NCBI GenBank assembly: GCA_963681505.1 | Contig: OY811976.1 | Span: forward strand, 6,190,003-6,254,002 | Direction of reading: 5' to 3' | DNA length: 64,000 bases | Source of the DNA: Eunapius fragilis | Lineage: Eukaryota > Porifera > Demospongiae > Spongillida > Spongillidae | Shown here: positions 22,641 to 33,884 of the stretch, in pieces | Numbering within the stretch: position 1 is the first letter of the stretch | Layout of the letters: each line of letters opens with the position of its first letter | The notes under the pieces: model-generated | The model's database searches: none | What the model was told of the DNA's origin: nothing | Seen by the model: the letters and a program-made list of their open reading frames with translations, nothing else | Program-made: the position numbers and the translations under genes

Positions 22641-23850
22641 TTAGCTTTGTTAACATTTCTGAGCATTTTTATTGCATTGTCCGACAAATTAAAATGTTCG
22701 GACATGACTATAAAAACTAATCTGTGCTATACTCCCGAAAAAATAGAAATGATTATATCATACCCTTAGCAACGAGTCAACGACCTTGACCAAAGAGCTA
22801 ATCGCTATTTTAGCACCGTACAACAACTTTTTTGAACCTGTATTGAAAACTACGTAGTCTAGTTAAATCACTATCGCAAGCTTAGGCCCTTGAAAGCCGG
22901 TTAGTCTTTGCATACCTCTTCGACAAAGAAGCGATTACGTCACGCCGAAAGCAAGAGCTAACGCCCATTTAACCATTGGCAGACGATACTTTGAACCTGC
23001 CACATGTAAAATACCGATTCACAGCTATAAAGCACTTTTCAACAAGCGACGTATTTACTATGCAAAAATCTCACTGTACATCATTAAAAGCTGTGCGGTT
23101 CTTGAAATCAGACGTCCGAGCTTCATTCTTATTGGCAATGCGCTTACTATATACTTAGTACACATACCTGATGTCAATAAGTTGAATTGCGACCATGAAC
23201 ACGGCAACGCTTGTAAAATATATTACTTCTAACAAACGCGCTATTACGTGAAAGCGCATGCGCAAAAATAAATGAATAAAAAACCATGGACTTCTGTTTT
23301 AAGAACAGTTTAAACTGCTCACTACGACATGAAAGGATTAGGCGGTTGCAGCAGTTCCAGTGAGAAGGGCTAGAAAGGTTTTCGAAAAAGTTATCGGTAT
23401 TGAATAGTAGCTAACGACATCGTGCAAGAACGTCCAAACTCTCTACCGGTAATGCATATGCCTAACCGCAACGATTGCGATACTCTGGCCGATCCACGCT
23501 TAGGCAGGATGACATTAACTGGTGATCGATGGAGAACAAGTTATTCGAAGGCCGAGTTCCTTGTGGCTCAGGAGGTTCTGGTAGTAGCGCTGCACCGGAA
23601 TATATATAGCCTATTTATATAGCCGGCTTTTTGGAAGTTGCAGGATTAACAGCGCTACTCCGAGTATAGCTAATCTCACTCTGGGTACCAAACTGTTTAC
23701 TAAATGTAATAAATTACTATGTATGGGGCAGTATTTGTACAAGAAAAAGATGAAATACATGTGCAATAGTATAATAATACTAATAAATAAATAAAACATG
23801 GCATAGCCCCAACGACGATAAAAAAAGGAAGTTTTTGCAATCTAAGCACC
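22641..23850. other. Non-coding stretch
   Basis: AT-rich, with no gene or repeat that I can support. Confidence 0.5.
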
Positions 23851-25990
23851 CAAGTTGCCCGTTACCATTGGCCCAAAGGTGATACTCGAACCGTTATCTC
23901 TTGGTCGCAATTTTGACATTTTCAGTGTTCTCAAATCATTTCCCAAGGACACCATTGCTGGGCCCTCGGGTCTTCGGGTTCAGCACCTTCTTGATATGCT
24001 GCTTCCATCCCCCTTGCATTCTCTAGATCAATTTGCTCCTCTCTAAAAGCATTGTAAATCTTCTAGCTTTAGGCAAAGTCCCTAATGACATTACCAATTT
24101 CTAGGAGGAGGAGCATTAACTGCACTTGATAAAATCAAGCCAGATTGTGCCCCTGATGTCAGACCCATCGCCATGAGTGAAATCATAAGGCTCATCACAG
24201 GGAAGTGCCTTTGTTGGTTGGTAAAGGCAAAACGATTGATTTCTTTGATACCCTTCAATTTGGAGTTACCTGTCCACTAGGATCGAAGAAAGTCATACAT
24301 GGTATCAGAAATTGTGTTGATCGACATTGGAGGGACGAGGACTTGGCAGTGCTTAAAGAATGCCTTTAACCTTGTATCCAGACAGGTATTCCTAGATTAA
24401 TGTGCCTCCCCTATTCTCTGATCTCCTTCCATGGGCTCTTTGGTGCTATGGAGTTCATCCCATTCTATGGCACCCCATGGGCCACCTAAGCTCTGAATAT
24501 GGAGATCAACGAGGTGACCCAGTGGGCCCTCTACTCTTTGCACTTGTTCTTCACAAGGTCATTAGTGCCATAGATGCAGACGATGAGTGCCTAAATCTGT
24601 TGTACCATGGATGATGGGGACATAGCAGGTAAAAGGTTGGTTCATGCACTGTTCTTGATATGGAGCTCAGCCATTCGCTTGGCTAGCTGGTTTACATTGG
24701 GAAATGTGAGCTCTTTTGCAAGAACAATGTGAGCATGTTCCCTGAGGCTCTTAAAGTTTCTACATTGCCATATCTTGAGATTCTAGGGGCTCTGATTGGT
24801 AAGGTAACTATGTATATTGTGCTAGCTTTGTCTCTACCAAGAAATCAGAGGCCCTGAAACTCCTTTCAAAGCTGGAGGATGTTGCTATCAAAGACCCCCC
24901 CCCCCCCCCCCCATATTGCCTTACTGCTGTTACGCATGCGTGCATGCTAGCTTTTCCAAGCTTGTTCACTTACCAGGAACTACTCCAAAAAAACTTGCAT
25001 CCAAGGCCTTTAGCAGTTTGACACTGATGTTAAGCATTCTCTCTCATCATGCATAGCCAAATGGTACTTCAGATTCAGCATGGCATCAGGCACAAATCAA
25101 TTTATCCAGAGGTGGTCTTGGCCTTTGCATGGTCTCTTTCGACACACTCTTGTGCAGCATTCATTGCCTCTGTCTGTTCTTCTGGGTTTGTGGCATCGGA
25201 CAATTCTTATCTTACTCAAGCTGTTGCTCGCTTTAATGGGCTGGTCCCTCCAAGTGATGCAACTACAGAGTCATCTCTGGTAGCTTCTCCGCCAAGTCAG
25301 ATCTTTGTCCATAAAGCTAGACCACTTTGATCTCCAGCTTCTTTTTGAACAATCTGCATTGGCTGATAAAGCATGTTTGTTTTCCATATCAGCACCTCAT
25401 GCTGCTTCATGGCTTTCTGTAATCCCTTCTCTGTTGGCATGGGTTTTCACCTGGATCCTGATGAATGTCGGATCCAATTGTGCTGTCTGCCCTGAGAGCA
25501 CCTTGACCCTCTTGGCCATCATGCTGCGACTTGCAAACATGGTGGTGATGCTGTCCTCAGACACAACAAATTAAGGGACATTCTGGTAGAGTCATTCCAT
25601 CGATCATTAGTCTGGTTCTGGTCTCAGCCAGTATCATTCTCACTCTCGGCCTGCAGACATCCTAGTTTTTGTCTGGAATCATGGTAAGCCTGCGGCTCTG
25701 GACCTGACTGTCGTTTCACCCCTCAATGCAAACATTATTTAAGAAGCGGGTATGACAACTGGTCCGGAAGTTCAGGCTGCTGAGGCACGGAAACATACGG
25801 CCAATGACCAGAAGAGCACCGAATTGGGATGGTCTTGTGTAACTCTTGCTGTGGAGTCATACGGTGCCTGGGGCAAGGAAGCCCAGGAGTTTTTCACAAT
25901 CCTTGCCTCACCAAGCAGCAAGTCCAAGACGACATTAGAGCCGACTGAACCTGGGTCTGACTACATCGATTGCCAGAGCAGTCATTTCTA
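23850..25990 (+). pseudogene. Non-LTR retroelement with reverse transcriptase and restriction-like endonuclease, decayed
   Basis: Fragments in several frames follow one protein order. FPKDTIAGPSGLRVQHLLDML opens the RT domain. DKIKPDCAPDVRPIAMSEI and EYGDQRGDPVGPLLFALVLH are RT motifs. LPYLEILGALIG follows the degenerate catalytic box. A Cys/His region near 25490-25580 reads as C-C...GHHAATCKHGGD...RHNKLRD across frames. RPADILVFVWNHGKPAALDLTVVSP (25640-25720) has the PD...(D/E) layout of a restriction-like endonuclease. VESYGAWGKEA closes it. Stops and frameshifts are frequent. RLE-type non-LTR elements (R2/CRE/HERO-like) carry RT followed by a zinc knuckle and an RLE; the exact clade is unknown. 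A poly-C run interrupts it at 24895. Confidence 0.75.
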
Positions 25991-26354
25991 GGTCATTCAG
26001 CTTAGTTGATTTTATAGCTTGACATGTAAATGCAAAGGAAATGTTAAAACTTGATAACTCTGATGGCAGTCCTGCACCATATCTATAATCCTCCACTTGG
26101 TGCGAGACCCACGTAGACACAGATTTGTGGCTCTGAGGATAGCAAAAGAGAGCCTTGTGCGCAGCTATCCTGTTATTTGTCCAACACGTTTATCCATTTC
26201 ATGCTGATTCTTTGGGCCAGACGTTTAAGTAAGAAGTTCGATACGTAATGGATTTGTCTCCCTATATATACAGATGTGAACAACAACAGGTGGAATGGAG
26301 CCCGGCCCATTAGAACAATGCTAGGAATTGTACAAACTGGTATCGACGAGAATT

Positions 26355-26482
26355 TGTACCCGGATCACTTTTTACAGAGGCGGATCACTTTTTGCAACCA
26401 AACGTGATCCGGCCGGATCAATTATTGCAGCAAAAAATGATCCGGCCGGATCACTTTTTCCCCGGATCAATTATTGCGTAAC
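26355..26482. repeat. Cluster of GATCCGGCCGGATC palindromes and GGATCACTTTTT repeats
   Basis: Two GATCCGGCCGGATC palindromes (near 26408 and 26450) sit among five GGATCA(C/A)TT(T/A) motifs in about 130 bp. The function is unknown. It is locally GC-palindromic in an AT-rich setting. Confidence 0.8.
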
Positions 26483-27816
26483 AGGATAATAAATGCTGTA
26501 TTCGTGAGAGCAAATAGGCTAGGCATGAGCAATTCTTACTCAGCTGTGAAATAATGTATGCATCCCCATGCGCCTTTCTCTGCTGTAAAATCATTCGTAC
26601 AACTAACTGTAAAGACAAACGCATGGGTGGATGGGATCAGTGGGAACACGATCCTGCAACAGTGCGATGTTCCTTTTTGACGTAAACACATTGATGGGTG
26701 AATTGGTGCGTTCGGTAAATCTCTAGGATGGATCATTACATAAAACCGCTGTACGTTAAAACCCGTACCTATTCTCCTCCCAAGACCATTCTGAGAAAAA
26801 TCGAGTGTTTATAGGTGCATGTGAGCATGGAAATAACCACTGGGTGCTGCCCACTGCTTCTGCATGCCTTCCTTTCCCACGTCAATGTATACTCGGACAA
26901 AGAAATGATAGCTAGCTAGAACCGCGTGCCAAACATAGGCTTTACTTATCAGAACCACCTGGAACCACCTACTTAGCAGATTTCTTATACCCTACCCAAA
27001 TAAAGCAAATGGACTATCAAAGACGTACAAACCACAAGTAAAACAACATGAGAAAGTTGGTGATATAGAACTGGAAGGTAATAGTGCAGGAAAACAAGGG
27101 TCTCAATGGAACCTGCTGCCGCAGGTTCCGAGTACAAGCACTGCATGTCATAACCCTGGAAACTTTAAACTCTGCCCCCATTTTCAAAAGCGCCTTGCAT
27201 GTACATGTACCAACAAATGCATGCATTTCCTGCTTACGCCGTCCTTTTGTGGCGCCTCATGATCAATGAACGAATCTGGCACAGATACTACAGGCCGCAT
27301 GGCATATACTGCTTAATCCAATATTGTTACTTATCGACGTTCGGCGTTTATGTCATCTACTATACATGTATGGGACAATATCTAGCAAAATCACCAATCA
27401 GGGTAGTTTTTAATTCAAGCTTCTATCAAATGGTCCTTACGCATGACTATCCATCATAAAGATATTAGGCACTGAATTTATAATTAGCTATACATTTCAA
27501 TGCGAGCGTTACTTTTCTGAAAATTTTGAAAAAGTATCACAAGGGTGATTTTGCTGGACACTGTTCCATATAAGAATACGTATAGCTCCGACGAACTGGT
27601 GAATAAATTAAGTTCACAAATTGGTCTCACGAGTTCATGAGCTGCTAATGCACTCTTGCATTCAAGTAGATGTATGGAGGTTCGTCATAAGGTTATTACA
27701 GCATGCAGGTACACTGGACTCACATTCACGGTACAAGTATTTAAAACCATCAATTCTGCGCCGCGGTTTCTGAACACTGTATTTATAGTACTGTTAAGAG
27801 CAACTGTAAGAGATCC
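26483..27816. other. Non-coding stretch
   Basis: No gene was recognised. Short ORFs on both strands look random. GTACATGTAC-type palindromes recur, as throughout the window. Confidence 0.5.
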
Positions 27817-28047
27817 ATGGATCACCATCATCATGCGACTGCCCGAGACATCGATGGACGCAGCTCGCTCATCCAGTCAGGAGACCTGATCATAAACGAA
27901 GACGGAACAATCGATCGAAACTCTCCGGCCGTGCTCAGTGGACGGGTACTGGTGACCGAACATGGCTACCTGGACGAGCGATCGTCAGCGTATAAAGATG
28001 GTAGCGTAAAGTACAAGCCGACCGTTTCCGAGGGTCATCACATTTAA
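27817..28047 (+). CDS. Small acidic protein with three ~20-residue repeats, unknown function
   Basis: A 76-residue ORF starts MDHHHH (27817) and ends at TAA 28045-28047. After a His-rich start it contains three similar blocks: DIDGRSSLIQSGDLIINEDG, TIDRNSPAVLSGRVLVTEHG and YLDERSSAYKDGSVKYKPTV. The pattern is roughly (I/L)D-RS-A--SG-V-V---G. There is no signal peptide, membrane segment or Cys. Codons are more GC-rich (CTGGTGACC, CTGGACGAG) than the AT-rich surroundings, which supports real coding and perhaps a different origin. It may be a complete intronless gene or a last exon. I do not recognise the family. Confidence 0.5.
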   Translation: MDHHHHATARDIDGRSSLIQSGDLIINEDGTIDRNSPAVLSGRVLVTEHGYLDERSSAYKDGSVKYKPTVSEGHHI

Positions 28048-29470
28048 AGTGCAAGCATGCGTTATGTTGTGGACCGGAATGCACGGACGGCGTAATGGTG
28101 GACGTGGTATATCGTGTGCTTTATATACATATGCGACTTTAGTAAAATAATAATAATAATAAAAAACATAAACTGACCGTCGACAAGGAAGGAGAATGGG
28201 TGCATGGGAAATGGTAGTCTCGGCCCCAGACCAGTGAGAGGGGTGGAGAGGGGGAGAGAGGTGGAGATGGATGGGATGGGATGAGGGAGGGAGGGAGAGT
28301 CCGAGAGGGGAGTGTAAGAGTGGGAGTAGGGGAGAGGGAAAGGGATGTCCCCTTTGTATGTGTATAAAGCCAATTAATAGATGTGATGATGTGTGCATGT
28401 TTCATCCAAGTGAAAGAATGCATCGCCAACCTGTGGCGACCTTAATTGGTGGGCGCGTTAATCACAACGACAGCTAGAATTCCAGAAATATATTGGTTAA
28501 ACTTAGTGGATGGAAATTCGTTTAGCCTGTCAATGCACCCACACCTATATTTCAGCTATAATTGACTGATTAATAGTTACGCATGTGGTATCACACTTCG
28601 CAGCATACATCATCAGTTATGAACTTAATAAATAACTGTTCGTTTGTTCATTGCTCGATTCCCCGCGTATACCTCAGAAGAAAGTTAATGTCTATTTTGA
28701 ACTATTTCAAGACTTCTGGAGGCGCTACCCCAACTCATCCACAATCAGATGCATCTGACATTGCTGCGGTAATCGGCTGACCCTCACAGCGATGAGTGTG
28801 CGTTGTGTTGGTACCTAAATTGCATTGCCTACTTGAATTCTTTGAGTGCTGTTGAAAGAACACTGAAAAATACAATCAACCAAAATAGGCTAAATTGGTG
28901 CAGGGTTCTACATGTCCACAAGACTGAAACGCAATGAGTTTATTAGTCATAATTCAAGCAGGCGGCACATCTTTGGCCGATTTGTGTAATACTCACTGTA
29001 TGAATTGTGGACGTTATTAATATAGATTACGCCCCATCATTTTAAGCACCCCCAACGCAAAAAAGTTGTCTGCGGCACTGCTCTATGGTTTGCAAGATCA
29101 AAACTACATTTAGATCTTGCCTAGATCCCGAATGACTGCTGTCAAGTATTCTATTCATCAAGCTCAAGAGAGCCGGCGCATTGTTTTGAACCAATCGGTG
29201 AAGTATTGATAAATGCGAAGGCGCAACTTGGAGTAAAGCACACTAAAATAGAATAAATATTATTTGCATTGTATGTTCATGAGCAGCAAGGTTTTGATCA
29301 TTTTACACAGATTTCACATCATCATCATCATCTGAAAATTTTTCGGTCTTAGAGCAAACAACCAAACCATTTTTAATTATCTCAATGCCATAGTCTCGTA
29401 GCCAAACCAAACATTACGCGCGCAGCTGGGGGACACTGCGTCTGCAATCCATCAGCTCTTGCATTGGCAT
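28048..29470. other. Non-coding stretch with simple repeats
   Basis: It contains a short (TAA)n at 28146-28162 and a G/A-rich segment 28230-28350. No gene was recognised. Confidence 0.5.
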
Positions 29471-29478
29471 TGCATGAG

Positions 29479-29743
<265 letters not shown>

Positions 29744-29766
29744 GTGACCTTTATCGCTAGTGCCTC

Positions 29767-29914
29767 TTATGCTCCAATTCTGGTGACTCCTGCCTCATGG
29801 AGTAGTGCCTGCCTGTCCATGTCACTGAGGTAGTGTAGCTCTCTCCTTAACAGAGCAGATGATCCCCCGGAGCTAATCACTTCACGAACAGTTTGTATCT
29901 CCATGGCATCAGTT
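29767..29914 (-). CDS. Candidate last exon of an unidentified gene
   Basis: After a pyrimidine-containing TTCACAG acceptor at about 29921-29915, the minus strand encodes KLPGTDAMEIQTVREVISS, then SALLRRELHYLSDMDRQALL and HEAGVTRIGA before a TAA. The composition and amphipathic helices look like a real protein tail. Upstream exons were not found, so the gene is partial at best. The giant GT repeat follows immediately downstream. Confidence 0.4.
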
Positions 29915-29959
29915 CCTGGCAACTTGCTGTGAATGTAGTGGTACGTGTGCATGATGCAT

Positions 29960-30885
29960 GAGAGTAGCTAATAGAATTAGTGTCAGCATATGCATTAATT
30001 CAAACCATTATTTTAATTAACTTACTGTTCCTCCAGTACATAGTAATGTTAGTTCTGGACAGTGGAGGCCACTCTACTCGCTTCTCGTGCCCAGACCCAA
30101 TGCATCGTAGCTACGGATTACCGCATGGGCGTACATGTGCTCGACTCTTGGAACATTCCGCCCTCGTATCCTGATGAATGACACTTTCCGGATACTCATC
30201 AAAATTTTACGGATACTACAATGTACAGAAAATATAATTTTTTCTCATGCCCTGATGGACTACCTTACCGGATATTAGCGGATATATGGATAGTACACGG
30301 AAAGGGTCATACCATCAGGACACGAGTATTTCTCCTCGTGCCCTTAAAGTGCCTCCAGATAAATGTATTACAATGTACGGAAATATTTTTTGCTGTACTT
30401 CTGCCTCGTGTCGTAATGGATGACCCATTCCGGATACTGTGGGAAATACGTGAAAATGCGGAAAATTTTGTAGGCTTCGCAGACCCAGCATTTCCGATTC
30501 AAATAGCTCTCCATAATTTCCTAACATAGGCATTGTATCAGTCCTTTGATCATTCCCAAAGAACTGAGGGCTCTGATAGCCCAAGAGCGCAGCATCTCCT
30601 AAATGCCCTTAAAACTTCTGTTTCAATCTTTGAGTACAGTTTTTAAAAGCTATAGTAATCCATCTAGCAGCAGGGAAGGCTACTCAACTGAGACATTGGC
30701 TGGTGCCTGCATTAACAAACAGGCACAACTTGCTTTGAAGAAGAATGCCTTCTGCTGTGCATCTCCCAGACCTATTTAAAGCATACCCTCACCCGCAGAC
30801 CTATCCAAAACCTGCCCTAACCCCTAGACATGTAATTAGCATACGTTCAAACTAATGTCACATTCATTAAACAAATGCAATGAAT
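29960..30885. other. Non-coding stretch
   Basis: No gene was recognised. CCGGATA/CGGATAC motifs recur between 30185 and 30440. Confidence 0.5.
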
Positions 30886-30891
30886 AAAATC

Positions 30892-33813
30892 CTAACTGAT
30901 GAAACTACACATCTAAAAGCAGCAGCAGTTACATCTAGCCATGGTGTCCACAAGGCTCTGGTCTTCATGTCTAATTTCATACATGCAAGGATATAAATGT
31001 TAATGGGGATGTGTGCAATCATGTTAACACTTCCACAAACCTATAATCACTTTGGTAGACATAAGCATGTAGTTGAAACATGAAGCGTTATTAACAGTGC
31101 AAAAATGAAACTTACCTTCTATATGCACCATTTGTGTACGCATTGTGAAAATTATGATGTAATGGAAGCAGCAAAGCTATTCATATACTTACTCCCTGCA
31201 TTTTTTATAATAGTATCCAAGGTGACAAGGAATAAGTAGGCATGGTAAGATGCAATGTGAAATGTTGATACTTACACACTGCATTGTTTATAATTGTATC
31301 CATGGTGGCAAGGAATAAGTAGGCATGTTAAGGTGCATTGGGAAATGCAACATCATTGATACTTACATCCTGTATTGTTCAATAGGTAGGCATGTTAAGG
31401 TGCAATGGGAAATATAATAACATCACTAAGATTGATACTTACTCCCTGCATTGTTCATAATAGTATCCATGGTGACAGAGAATCAGTAGGTATGTTACTA
31501 GTAAGGTGCAATGGGAAATGCTACATCATTGATACTTACACACTATATTGTTCATAATATTATCCATGGTGACAAGGAATAAATGATGTTTAGGTGCAAT
31601 GGGAAATGTTACATCATTCATACTTACGTTCTGCATTGTTCATAATAGTATCCATGGAGACAAGGAATAAGTAGGCATGTTAAGGTGCATTGGGAAATGC
31701 AACATCATTGATACTTACATCCTGTATTGTTCATAATAGTATCCATGGTGACAAGGATAATGATGTATGGTGCAATGGTAACTGTTACATCATTGATACT
31801 TACATACTGCATTGTGCATAATAGAATCCATGGTGACAAGGAATAAGTAAGCATGTTAAGGTGCAATAGGAAATGTAACATCACTGATACTTATACACTA
31901 CATTGTTCATAATAGTATCCATGGTGACAGGAATAAGTAGGCATGTTAAGGTGCAATGGGAAATGCGACATCATTGATACTTACGGGCTGCATTGTTCAT
32001 TATAGTATCCATGGTGACAAGGAATAAGTAGGCATGTTAAGGTGCAATGGGAAATGCGACATCATTGATACTTACAGGCTGCACCCATTGTTCATTATAG
32101 TATCCATGGTGACAAGCAATAAGTAGGCGTGTTAAAATGCAATGGGAAATGTACTATCATTGATACTTACAGACTGCATTGTTCATAATAGAATCCATGG
32201 TGACAAGGAATAAATGATGTTTAGGTGCAATGGGAAATGTTACATCATTCATACATGTACTTACATTCTGCATTGTTCATAATAGTATCCATGGTGACAA
32301 GGAATAAGTAGGTGTGTTAAGGTGCAATGGGAAATGTTGCATCATTGATACTTACACGCTGCATTGTTCATGTTAGCATTGTTGACAAGGAATAAGTATA
32401 CATGTTAAGGTGCAATGGGAAATGTAACATTGATACTTACAATCTGCATTGTTCATAATAGTATCCATGGGACAAGGAATAAGTAGGCATATTAAGGTGC
32501 AATGGGAAATGTAACGTCATTGATACTTACTACCTGCATTGTTCATAATAGTGTCCATGGTAACAAGGAATAAGTATGCACATTAAGGTGCAATCGGAAA
32601 TGTAACATTGATACTTACATACTGCATTGTTCATAATAGTATCGATGGTGACAAGGAATTAGTAGCCATGTTAAGGTGCAATGGGAAATGTAACGTCATT
32701 GATAATTCTTACATCCTGCATTGTTCATAATAGTATCCATGGCGATAATGAATAAGTAGGCATGTTAAGGTGCAATGAGAAATTGATACTTACAAGCTGA
32801 ATTGTTCATAATAGTATCCATGGTTACAAGGAATCAGTAGGTATGTTTAGGTTGTAACATCATTGGTACTTGCTGCATTGTTTTATAATAGTATCCATAG
32901 CAACAAGGAATAAGTATGCATGTTAAGGTACAATGGTAAATATAACATTGATACTTACACACTGCATTGTGCATAATTGTATCCACAGCGACAAGGAGTA
33001 AGTAGGCATGTTAAGGTGCAATGGGAAATGTAACATCATTCATTCTTACATCCTGCATTGTTCATAATAGTATCCATGGTGACAAGGATTAAGTAGGCAT
33101 GTTTAGGTGCAATGGGAAATGTAAAATCATTAATACTTACTCCCTGCATTGTTCATAATAGTATCCATGGTGATAAGGAATAAGTAGGTATGTTTAGGAA
33201 TTGATACACTTACATTCTGCATTGTTGATAATAGTATCCATGGTGACAAGGAATAAGTAGGTATGATACTAGTAAGGTGCTATGGGAAATGTAACATCAT
33301 TGATACTTACACACTGCATTGTTCATAATTGTATCCATGATAACAAGAAATAAGTATGCATGTTGAGGTACAATGGGAATTAACATAATTGATACTTACA
33401 CTCTGCATTGTTCCCAGTGTGGTAAGGGTAAGATGAGACATAGGTAATATGGTCATGATTTATGGGCACCAGATTGATCAATCATTCTAACCTGTGTCTT
33501 CAAGCCTTTAGCTCTCATATAGCTGATAATCATTTCTGGTTTTAAATGTTTTAAATGTTTTACATGGTATGTGCCTTCTTTCTGAACAGGGCATATAGCT
33601 CTTACCATGAAGAATGTCGTCCCTGCTAGCGACCAAGTCGCCGTTTTCACTACTGATATCGACCTTATCGCTCATCTCCACGGTATCCTTCAGCTAAGGG
33701 TGGCGAGGATCCTTTAACAATCGTGATCGATATTTGCGAACCTTGTAGGACTGGGGACGGGCATCAGCGAACAAGGTAAGCAGGGTCACAAGAAGAGACA
33801 GTTCCTTCAGCAT
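30892..33813 (-). CDS. Putative secreted Cys-rich peptide gene assembled from 27 single-codon microexons
   Basis: Exon 1 (33813-33742) encodes a signal peptide: MLKEL, a Leu/Val/Thr-rich core, cleavage near ADA. A 48-bp intron leads to exon 2 (33693-33606), charged and rich in Asp/Ser, ending in phase 1. Exon 3 (33535-33492) restores phase 0 and ends GLKTQ before GTTAGA. Then follow 27 three-base exons, each between an AG and a GT (mostly AATGCAG and GTAAGTATC), at 33400-33402 through 31193-31195 and 31116-31118. A terminal exon, 30912-30892, follows AACTGCTGCTGCTTTTAG and encodes six residues and TAG. No triplet is a stop; five are TGT, and the last exon adds a sixth Cys. Total about 101 residues. 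The layout recalls trematode micro-exon genes. The function is unknown. The single-codon splicing is inferred; one unit (31895-31897) has an AT donor and may be skipped without changing frame. Confidence 0.62.
31111..33410 (-). repeat. Tandem array of ~75-105-bp intron-like units separated by variable triplets
   Basis: There are 26 units plus a diverged 27th. On the minus strand each is GTAAGTATCA, ATTTCCCATTGCACCTTAAC, CCTACTTATTCCTTGTCACC, ATGGATACTATTATG and AACAATGCAG, then three variable bases, then the next GTAAG. Triplets (minus): TGT at 33311, 32959, 31895, 31540, 31276; GAT at 33050, 32713, 31719, 31367; GGA at 33141, 31443, 31193; AAT at 33214, 32265; AAC 31628; AGT 33400; TCT 32171; TAT 32619, 31804; CAA 32870; CTT 32794; GTA 32531; ATT 32441; CGT 32356; CCT 32076; CCC 31985; AAG 31116 (lowest coordinate given). 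CACCTTAAC resembles a branch site. The unit at 32870 uses GTACCA. Confidence 0.95.
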
Positions 33814-33870
33814 TCTTGATCGAAGAGTCGGCTATCGCAAGAAATGAGATGGTCACTGAAGTGTGTGGGC

Positions 33871-33878
33871 TTTTTATA
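33871..33878 (-). promoter_or_regulatory. TATA box of the microexon gene
   Basis: TATAAAAAG on the minus strand lies about 60 bases upstream of the ATG at 33813. This leaves room for a transcription start near 33845 and a ~35-base leader. Confidence 0.55.
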
Positions 33879-33884
33879 CATGTA

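Noticed and set aside
31111..33410. CRISPR array or ordinary minisatellite
   Set aside because: The variable part is only three bases and lies exactly between splice-like AG and GT. The setting is eukaryotic with no cas genes. A neutral minisatellite would spread variation along the unit.
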